NCBI GenBank assembly: GCA_027624045.1
Contig: JAQBUE010000048.1
Coordinates: 1 to 32,252, forward strand
Source of the DNA: Acidobacteriota bacterium
GTDB taxonomy: Bacteria; Acidobacteriota; Terriglobia; Bryobacterales; UBA6623
Direction of reading: 5' to 3'
DNA length: 32,252 bases
In this document: one piece after another, positions 9,122-16,263 of the stretch
How positions within the stretch are numbered: position 1 is the first letter of the stretch
Layout: every line of letters starts with the position of its first letter
The notes under the pieces: model-generated
The model's database searches: none
Seen by the model: the letters and a program-made list of their open reading frames with translations, nothing else
Told to the model about the DNA's origin: nothing
Translations under genes and position numbers: made by a program

Positions 9122-10927
9122 TTGCGACCAAAACTGATTTCCCTTCTCTCCCTGATGCTCTTTCTGATCGCGGGCTCAAGCCTAACCGCGGCTTCCGCCA
9201 ACAAAGTAAAGTTTCCCGACGAACCGCCGCCCCGCAACGACGTCAAGCTCGACAATCGAGTCGCTGTCCCGATGCGCGACGGCGTCATTCTATACGCCGA
9301 CGTCTTCCGCCCGATTGACGACGGCAAATACCCGGTCCTCGTCTCGCGTACGCCCTACAGCACCGAGCGCGCCCCAAGCTCTTACGCGGAGGCTCTGTTC
9401 TACGCCCGCCGCGGTTACGTTTACGTCTTCCAGGACGTTCGAGGGCGTCATGAGTCCGAGGGCAAATGGGAGCCCTTCCGCGACGACATCGAAGACGGAT
9501 ACGACACCGTCGAATGGGCCGCCAAGCAAGACTGGTCAAACGGCAAGGTCGCGATGCAGGGGCACTCCTACGGCGGACATGTCCAATGGCGGGCCGCGAT
9601 GGCCGCGCCACCTCACCTTGTCACGATCTTCCCTCTTGTCGCCTCAACAAGCCTTTACCACGACTGGATCACGCTCAACGGCGGCTGGCGTCTGTCGTTT
9701 AACTTCGGCTGGGGCGCGGTGCGTCAGGAATCGCGCATCATGCAGAACGTCGGGCCGCACACGATGGACGCGGGACCCGAGGCCATCAACTATGACACTG
9801 TGCTGCCGACGCTCCCGCTCAACAAGATGCAGGGGCTTGTCGGGCGCAACGCGCAGTTCTATAAGGACTGGCTGGCGCATCCGGACTACGACGACTATTG
9901 GAAGAAGATCAATGTCGAAGAGGTGTTCGACCAGATCGCCATCCCCGTGCACACATTGGGCGGCTGGTTCGACATTTTCAGCCAGGGCACGTTGCGCGGA
10001 TTCGTCGGCGTGAGCCATCACGGCAAGACCGAACAAGCACGCCGCAAGAGCCACTTAACGATTGGCGCATGGGGACACAGCCCGTCCCGGCGCGTGGGCG
10101 ATCTCGATTTCGGCGAGCACGGGAACGCCAGCCGCGACGCCTTGCAACTGCATTGGTATGACTACTGGCTGCGCGGCGTCGATAACGGACTCGACCGCGA
10201 GCCTCCTGTTCGGCTATTCGTCATGGGGCGCAACGAGTGGCGATACGAGGACGAGTATCCGCTGGCGCGCACCGAGTACAAGAACCTCTACTTCCACAGC
10301 GCCGGCCGCGCCAATAGCGTCCGGAGAGACGGCCGTCTGTCATGGGATGAGCCCTCCGCCGATGCGCGGCCGGATCGCTACACCTACGATCCCGATATGC
10401 CGGTTCCCAGCGTTGGCGGGAATAACTGTTGCGGCACACCGACGCCCGCCGGCCCCAAGGACCAAAAGGACGTCGAGAGCCGCAATGACGTACTGGTCTA
10501 CACCTCCGACTTTATTGAGGAGGAAATCGAGATCACGGGGCCCGTCAAGGTCGTCCTCTACGCTTCATCCGATGCGCTCGACACGGACTTCGTGGCGAAG
10601 CTCGTTGATGTGTATCCCGACGGCAAGGCTTACAACATGGCGGAGGGCATCCTGAGAGCGCGCTATCGAGAGGGGCTCGACCAGCCCAAGCTGCTCGAAC
10701 CCGGCAAGGTTTACAAGCTGGAGATTGATCTGGTCGGTACGAGCGTTGCGTTTCAGAAGGGACATCGGATACGAGTTGATGTAACGAGCAGCCACTTTCC
10801 ACAGTTTGACCGCAACCCGAATACGGGCGAGCCGTTCGCGACGAGTACGACGGTGAAGCGGGCCGTGCAGACCGTACATCACTCGAGCCGGCAGCCGTCG
10901 CATATTGTCCTGCCGGTGATCCCGTAG
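9122..10927 (+). CDS. CocE/NonD family hydrolase (peptidase S15, X-Pro dipeptidyl-peptidase-like), secreted
   Basis: TTG start; signal peptide; VAVPMRDGVILYADVFRP, YVFQDVRGRHESEG, nucleophile GHSYGG, GGWFDIFSQGTLRGF, IGAWGHS, C-terminal jelly-roll VDVTSSHFPQFDRNPNTGE. Confidence 0.94.
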   Translation: MRPKLISLLSLMLFLIAGSSLTAASANKVKFPDEPPPRNDVKLDNRVAVPMRDGVILYADVFRPIDDGKYPVLVSRTPYSTERAPSSYAEALFYARRGYVYVFQDVRGRHESEGKWEPFRDDIEDGYDTVEWAAKQDWSNGKVAMQGHSYGGHVQWRAAMAAPPHLVTIFPLVASTSLYHDWITLNGGWRLSFNFGWGAVRQESRIMQNVGPHTMDAGPEAINYDTVLPTLPLNKMQGLVGRNAQFYKDWLAHPDYDDYWKKINVEEVFDQIAIPVHTLGGWFDIFSQGTLRGFVGVSHHGKTEQARRKSHLTIGAWGHSPSRRVGDLDFGEHGNASRDALQLHWYDYWLRGVDNGLDREPPVRLFVMGRNEWRYEDEYPLARTEYKNLYFHSAGRANSVRRDGRLSWDEPSADARPDRYTYDPDMPVPSVGGNNCCGTPTPAGPKDQKDVESRNDVLVYTSDFIEEEIEITGPVKVVLYASSDALDTDFVAKLVDVYPDGKAYNMAEGILRARYREGLDQPKLLEPGKVYKLEIDLVGTSVAFQKGHRIRVDVTSSHFPQFDRNPNTGEPFATSTTVKRAVQTVHHSSRQPSHIVLPVIP

Positions 10928-11071
10928 GCGAGCTACGTACATCGTTTCCAAGGCTTTCTAACGTATTCGGGGGCTTCGGGCGACGCGAGGAGAGCACGTG
11001 CAGGTTCTCCGCGTTGCCGACAACACGTCAATGTGTAGGAAATGGATCAATGCCGCGCCGTCAGGGCGGAT

Positions 11072-11098
11072 CTATGTGGCATGACCTATGTGGCATGA
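11072..11098. repeat. Tandem direct repeat CTATGTGGCATGA x2 with 14-bp period
   Basis: CTATGTGGCATGA at 11072-11084 and 11086-11098. Confidence 0.85.
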
Positions 11099-11300
11099 TT
11101 GATGGACTGGCAGCGAGAGTGGTAGGATTATCCAGATCAGCCGGTCGGCCCAAATTCGGGAGCGGAGTTAGGGGAACATGACGGAAGTCATTGCAAACGA
11201 ATTGGTCGCTGCCCGGGTTGGGGTCGGCGACTTCGTCTAAGGCCGTCGACCACAGGTTTTATCCAGGTCAGCCTAGACAGGAGTTAGGTGGATTTAGCTC

Positions 11301-12110
11301 GTGCCAAACTTGGTACCACGATCGCGGGAGATGGTCATAGTGGCGTACTTTCTAGCCAGGTGGGGCGAGCCTACGGCACGGGGAGCAACTGTCCCACCGA
11401 AGGAGTTGGGCGCCGACAGTTGGAAGCGTGCCTACTCCGTCTTTTACACCCGCCTAAGTGAAGGACGCTCTGTGCGTACGTTTCGCAATAGTCTCCAGAC
11501 TGCTCGTGCTGTTTACGACGCGCATCTTCCATCAGGGAGAAAAGGTTGGAAACGGGCAGGTGCCGACCGGCCCCCGGCGAAGCTACCGAGCAGGCACCAA
11601 TCCGTATGGGACGATTGGGCGTCCAAGCCACGCGCTGAACTATGGGATCGGATTCAACAGTTTGCAGACCTTGGAGTAAGCAAAATATCGGGCCGAGTCC
11701 TTGACGACCTTGATGTCCAGCTCGGCGAAAGTGAGGAACCACCTAGCCATACAGAAGGCGGAAAGAAGGTGTTCGTGTCTTCTCGCGCGGAGCGTGACCC
11801 AACAGTTCGGGCGGCGGCAATCCGTATCCATGGGACTTCGTGTGCAGTATGTCGACTCGACTTTGGCCGTGCCTATGGAGAATGGGGTGCAGGATACGTC
11901 GAAGTACATCACCTTGTGCCACTCGGAGACAAACTAGGCACACGAGAAACCGACCCTACAATGGACTTGGCCGTTCTCTGTGCGAACTGCCACCGTATGG
12001 TACACCGCAAGACAAACATGGTTCTTACGATTGAGGAGTTACGTTCAAAACTCAACTTTCGCGAGCTCCTAAAGTGGGCGAGGTCGCTCGCAGACGGAGC
12101 ACTATCTTGA
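11301..12110 (+). CDS. HNH endonuclease
   Basis: GTG start, 269 aa. C-terminal HNH/zinc fold: CAVCRLDFGRAYGEWGAGYVEVHHLVPLGD...DLAVLCANCHRMVHR (about 11841..12005). N-terminal alpha-helical region AYFLARWGE...LGADSWKRAYSVFYTRLSEGRSVRTFRNSLQTARAVYDAHLPSGRKGW resembles a recurrent pre-HNH domain. Confidence 0.92.
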   Translation: MPNLVPRSREMVIVAYFLARWGEPTARGATVPPKELGADSWKRAYSVFYTRLSEGRSVRTFRNSLQTARAVYDAHLPSGRKGWKRAGADRPPAKLPSRHQSVWDDWASKPRAELWDRIQQFADLGVSKISGRVLDDLDVQLGESEEPPSHTEGGKKVFVSSRAERDPTVRAAAIRIHGTSCAVCRLDFGRAYGEWGAGYVEVHHLVPLGDKLGTRETDPTMDLAVLCANCHRMVHRKTNMVLTIEELRSKLNFRELLKWARSLADGALS

Positions 12111-12145
12111 AAAACTCCAATGACACAACGCACCGTAAAAGCGCC

Positions 12146-12205
12146 GTCTAACAATCGCATGGCCGGCGACGCGGTAAACCGTGCGGGTCATGCGACTCGT
12201 TGGCC
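12146..12205 (+). other. attC-like (59-base-element-like) imperfect inverted repeat
   Basis: GTCTAAC (12146-12152, fits RYYYAAC) ... TCGCATG (12155-12161) ... TAAA loop (12175-12178) ... CATGCGA (12189-12195) ... GTTGGCC (12199-12205, GTTRRRY with one deviation). The manual fold gives about 17 paired bases, with unpaired bases only on the left arm (G12165, G12166, A12169). Confidence 0.6.
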
Positions 12206-12238
12206 CGCATCTGAAATCCGACGGACCGGAGCAACTGG

Positions 12239-12979
12239 ATGGCATGGCTCAGTGCTGATGAAAGCGGACCCCCGACGGGAGAATTCGCGAAATGGCGAAG
12301 TGGTTGGTTCAAGCTGGCGGAGTACCACGGACGGAATGTGCCGGACGTGGACGCGAGAATCCAGGCGCTGATCGATCTGTGGCGCGTGCCAGTGCCGGGC
12401 AACTGGCAGCGCACCATCGACCCGCAATTGCTTGGGCCGAGCTACAGACGCGGCGATATTAACGCCCCGCACAGTGGTGAACACCGGATAGAGCAGCAGA
12501 TGCTCGCAGACCCAATCTCTGACGTCAGGTGCATGGGTGCAATGGTGGTCGACGGCATTAACGCGATGCCTTTGGTGCGCGACGCGGCAGGTGGACGCAA
12601 CGCCAACGTTGAAGCCGACGTTTTGCTCCTGCTGAGTGACGACGTCGGAGAGTACAGGCTCGCGCTCTTGGAAGTGAAGCACGGAGCAAACAACCCCTGG
12701 TACGCCGCAGTGGAGAACCTGCTACAGATGAAGCTATTGAGCGCCAATCAGGAACAGCGTCGTCTGTTCCACGAGCGAGGAAGGGTTGCGCGGTTGGACG
12801 AAGATCTGCCCGTTGTCGGTCTCGTCGTTGCGCCATCGGCGTACTACCAAAGCCCTGGTCAGAGGAAGGCAGCAGTCCCGCCTGCGCAGCGCCTCCACAA
12901 GCAGTTTCGGAATGATATTGGCATTGATCTCCATCTTGCTACTTGGGATGCCGCCGCCCGCACGGTGACGCCGCACTGA
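12239..12979 (+). CDS. Predicted PD-(D/E)XK-fold nuclease-like protein of unknown function
   Basis: 246 aa; GGAG 7 nt upstream of ATG. HRIEQQM helix, then NVEADVLLLLSDDVGEYRLALLEVKHGANNPWYAAVENLLQMKLL (D...EVK pattern, 12611..12679, then a helix with Q/N). Confidence 0.65.
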   Translation: MAWLSADESGPPTGEFAKWRSGWFKLAEYHGRNVPDVDARIQALIDLWRVPVPGNWQRTIDPQLLGPSYRRGDINAPHSGEHRIEQQMLADPISDVRCMGAMVVDGINAMPLVRDAAGGRNANVEADVLLLLSDDVGEYRLALLEVKHGANNPWYAAVENLLQMKLLSANQEQRRLFHERGRVARLDEDLPVVGLVVAPSAYYQSPGQRKAAVPPAQRLHKQFRNDIGIDLHLATWDAAARTVTPH

Positions 12980-13453
12980 CCGCAGGGGTCGAATCGTGGA
13001 CGCGGAGAACGGGTCGGCCGGATGTGGGAATAGGGCGTGCGGGTGCAGGCTAAGATGACCACTTGGTCGAGATCGTTCCGTTGGCGGAGAGATACGGCTA
13101 CGTCGCAGAAGCCCGCCACGAAGCTCGCGTGGCGAGTAATCTAGCTTGCTACTCCGAATCCGCCACGTCCCAATCTAGTTAGTTTCAGAAGAGGAGCTTA
13201 ACTGGAATCACTGCCGAAGGTGGCTTTCCGGTTGTCAGTCCGAGGCATGTAGAGCTCCCTTTCTCCAACGCAGCCTCGAAGACGACAACGTGTGGCTAGA
13301 TCCTCCCTTGTCGGAGAGTGTGGATTCAGGCCCCGCCCAGAATGAGATGTAACAGCTTTCTCGCGGGAGTTAGATGTTCCGCGGCTCTCGTGCACGCGCC
13401 GCAATACGTGAGCGAACTCCAAGAACGATATGCCAACGCAACGGACGGCCCGC

Positions 13454-14242
13454 TTACGGCTTCCAAGAAATGGCGTTTAGCAGAATCTGGACGAACGTCG
13501 GATTCTGAAAATCTTCGGCGCGGTGGCCCTGCTGGAAGTAGAGGACGTGGCCGCTGTCGGCCGGCATCAACCACCCCGCGCGGTCCTGTGCGTAGGTCTT
13601 GCCATCGACGACGACGCGCGCGCCGAGCAGCACCGTCTTGCGCCGTCCGTCGGTGAAGTGCTGATTGAGAAACATCTCCGTATCGGGCAGCGTGAAGCCG
13701 TCGAGTTGCTGTTCGGTTGACGGCTCGTCGCTGGGCCGGTACGTGACCTTGCCGGGGTACTCGACATTGTGCGTCGTCACGTAATGATGCGGCTGAAGGT
13801 TCACGACTTCGACGTCGCCGCGCAGAACGCGCCACGGGTGAGTCGCGTGGTCCCGCGGGAGGATGGCAATTCCCGCGAAGGGCAGCCAGCGCTTGCTGCG
13901 AACTTTCGCAGACGCGATGCCGTGGTGCAGGATGATCAGCCGGCCGCCCTTCGCCGCGTAGTTGATGAGATCGATCTCGACACCGGACTCGATGTCGCCG
14001 TGGACGTACATGAAGACGGCCTGGGGGGCCGACTGCCTGAGGCGTTCAGCGAACGGCCCCTGCTCGTCGACGGAGACCGTGTAGCCGGCGGCTTCGAGCG
14101 CGGCGGCGAGCGCCTCCATGGGCCCAGTCTCGTCGTGAACGATGTAAACGGGTGGGCCGGCAGCCGGTGTCAGCACTGGCCGGACAAGGGGCAGCAGAAC
14201 GAAAAGGGTGAGGGCGAGCAGACGAAGGGTCAAGAGACGCAT
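13454..14242 (-). CDS. ThuA-like domain protein (trehalose-utilization-type glutamine-amidotransferase fold), secreted
   Basis: Signal peptide; VYIVHDETGPMEALAAALEAAGYTV; INYAAKGGRLIILHHG; HPWRVLRGDVEVVNLQPHHY; MFLNQHFTDGRRKTVLLGARVVVDGKTYAQDRAGWLMPADSGHVLYFQQGHRAEDFQNPTFVQILLNAISW. Confidence 0.85.
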   Translation of the reverse strand: MRLLTLRLLALTLFVLLPLVRPVLTPAAGPPVYIVHDETGPMEALAAALEAAGYTVSVDEQGPFAERLRQSAPQAVFMYVHGDIESGVEIDLINYAAKGGRLIILHHGIASAKVRSKRWLPFAGIAILPRDHATHPWRVLRGDVEVVNLQPHHYVTTHNVEYPGKVTYRPSDEPSTEQQLDGFTLPDTEMFLNQHFTDGRRKTVLLGARVVVDGKTYAQDRAGWLMPADSGHVLYFQQGHRAEDFQNPTFVQILLNAISWKP

Positions 14243-14281
14243 GGGGTTCCCCTTCGAGTTTATGCCAAAGACGCGAGCCTG

Positions 14282-15340
14282 CTAGGCCGTCTGCTGCAGA
14301 GCGTCGGGGTAGGCCTCACGAATGCGGAGCAGGTCGCCGTCCGGTATCAGAAGAAACACGTCTACGAGCGCGGGGTCGAACTGCACACCGCTCATGCGGC
14401 GGATCTCGGTGCGCGCGCTGTCAATCGATTGGGCTTTGCGGTAGGGGCGGTCGGATGTGATGGCGTCCAAGGTATCGACGATTGCGAACATACGAGCTCC
14501 GAGAGGGATACTCTCTCCCTTCAGCCCATGCGGATAGCCGCTGCCATCCCACTGCTCGTGATGTGACTGCACAATGCGCGCTTCTTCGCTGAGTTCCGGG
14601 AACTCGCCGAGCAAACGGTACCCGATCGTCGGATGCTGCTTCATGACGCGCCACTCCTCGCCGTCAAGACTACCCGGCTTGAGCAGGACGTTGCGCGGGA
14701 TACCGATCTTGCCGATGTCGTGAAGCAGCGCACCGGTTTCGAGACGCTCGACCTGATGCTCTGGCAGTCCGTACCTTTCGCCAAACAGGCGGCACGTCGC
14801 GGCGACGCGAGCCGAGTGTTGGAAGGTTTCGTAACGCCTGAAACCAAGCTTGGTGAAAAGGGACCGCAATGTTTCGAGCGAAGCGGAACCGGCGCGCTTG
14901 GTCTCGAGAAACTGGACAAGCGCCTCTTGCGCCTCTTGCACCTCTCGTTCGCCGTCATTGCTCGGTTCCAGATAGCGGCTGACCAGCGCGAGTACATCAT
15001 TCGGCCTGACCGGTTTCTTAAGGTAGTCGTCAGCGCCGGCTTCGAGTGCGTCGACGGCCAGCGCCAGTTCGTAGAGGCCCGAAATCAAAATAACCGGCAT
15101 CTCCGGATCAAGGTGTTTCACCTCGCGCAACAAGTCGATGCCGCCCATGCCCGGCATATTGATGTCGGCTAGCACCAGATCGGCGGGCGGGTTATGGGAG
15201 TTCAGATACGAAAGCGCCGCCAGACTTTCGCTGAAGCAACAGCACTTGTAGCCTTCATGGCGCAGAACTTCCGCGAGGTATTCTCGAATCGACGAGTCAT
15301 CGTCAACGACAAGAACTGTGTTGGGGTGGGTGTGCTGCAC
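14282..15340 (-). CDS. Response regulator with receiver and HD-GYP domains (predicted c-di-GMP phosphodiesterase)
   Basis: REC: VLVVDDDSSIREYLAEVLRHEGY...VLADINMPGMGGIDLL...LKKP. HD-GYP: LLHDIGKIGIPRNVLLKPGSLDGEEWRVMKQHPTIGYRLL...HHEQWDGSGYPHGLKGESIPLGARMFAIVDTLDAITSDRPYR. Confidence 0.95.
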   Translation of the reverse strand: MQHTHPNTVLVVDDDSSIREYLAEVLRHEGYKCCCFSESLAALSYLNSHNPPADLVLADINMPGMGGIDLLREVKHLDPEMPVILISGLYELALAVDALEAGADDYLKKPVRPNDVLALVSRYLEPSNDGEREVQEAQEALVQFLETKRAGSASLETLRSLFTKLGFRRYETFQHSARVAATCRLFGERYGLPEHQVERLETGALLHDIGKIGIPRNVLLKPGSLDGEEWRVMKQHPTIGYRLLGEFPELSEEARIVQSHHEQWDGSGYPHGLKGESIPLGARMFAIVDTLDAITSDRPYRKAQSIDSARTEIRRMSGVQFDPALVDVFLLIPDGDLLRIREAYPDALQQTA

Positions 15341-15558
15341 CGGCTCGGCGGAGTCCGCCTCCTGATCACCTCATCGGCAGGTGAGCGTCGGGCTTGAAGT
15401 AAGCAGCGACTCCGCGACGGTGTATGAAGACCCCGCTGTCAGGCATAGATGGGGCGAGTACGCTTCGAATGGCCCCAAAAAGTAACCTCTGGTAGACTGG
15501 CCAACAACAGGCCCGCGGCCATGCAGGGCGACTTCGCGTACTGAAGCAGAGGACAGCA

Positions 15559-16005
15559 ATGAAACCCACGACCAGGAGAAGCTTACTAGGCGCTCTGGCA
15601 GGAGCCGGCGCAGCCACAGCCGCCTCGGCGCAGAGCGGGCCCGTCAAAGAGGTTCACTATCGCGGCGGGAAGAAACCAGAGTCGCCACCCCTCTACTCTT
15701 CCGCCATTTCTCTCGGCAACCTCGTCTTCCTATCCGGCACCGGCGTCAACGAGCCCCTGGACGCGGCGGGACAGACGGGCCGCGTCCTCGACAGCATCGA
15801 AAAAAGACTTGTACTGGCGGGTTCCTCTATGGAAAAGGTCGTCAAGTGCAACGTCTATCTTCAGGACCTTCGTGACTACGACGCGATGAACGAAGCGTTC
15901 CGTGGCCGCTTCGGACCCGAACCGCCCGTGCGGACAACGGTTGCCGTCGCGGCTATTCCGCTTAAAGACTGTCGTGTCGAGATCGAAGTGATTGGGTATC
16001 GTTAG
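15559..16005 (+). CDS. RidA/YjgF/UK114 family protein with TAT-like signal
   Basis: KPTTRRSLLGALAGAGAATAASAQ leader; LYSSAISLGNLVFLSGTGVN; VLDSIEKRLVLAGSSMEKVVKCNVYLQDLRDYDAMNEAFRGRFG; PPVRTTVAVAAIPLKDCRVEIEVIGYR. Confidence 0.92.
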   Translation: MKPTTRRSLLGALAGAGAATAASAQSGPVKEVHYRGGKKPESPPLYSSAISLGNLVFLSGTGVNEPLDAAGQTGRVLDSIEKRLVLAGSSMEKVVKCNVYLQDLRDYDAMNEAFRGRFGPEPPVRTTVAVAAIPLKDCRVEIEVIGYR

Positions 16006-16044
16006 GCCTGTGACAGGCGGCGGTTCTAGAGAAGGAGGGGACAA

Positions 16045-16194
16045 ATGAGCAGAGATCAGTTTGCGATCAGCCGGCGCCCGTTCATCGCGGCGGGCGCGGC
16101 AGCCACAATGGCTCAGGCGCAGTCTCCCAAGAAGAAGAAAGTGGCGGCGATCGTGACGATGTATACGGAAGGATATTTGTTTCAGAGAACGTAG
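16045..16194 (+). pseudogene. Truncated TAT-signal protein (49 codons then stop)
   Basis: Strong SD (GAAGGAGGGG), then MSRDQFAISRRPFIAAGAAATMAQAQSPKKKKVAAIVTMYTEGYLFQRT*. A complete twin-arginine leader is followed by only ~20 residues before TAG at 16192. Confidence 0.6.
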
Positions 16195-16263
16195 CGTGAG
16201 GCCGCCGTTGTCCGCCGCGTCGCGGTCACACGAACGAGCCTGTACACCATAAGTGAGAAAGAT

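Noticed and set aside
12188-12836. Minus-strand ORFs (12188..12682, 12442..12747, 12558..12836) overlapping the nuclease-like ORF
   Set aside because: Antisense shadows; the plus-strand frame has an RBS and a coherent nuclease-like motif.
12980-13010. tRNA-like GGTCGAATC
   Set aside because: No flanking T-stem complementarity, acceptor stem or anticodon arm could be built.
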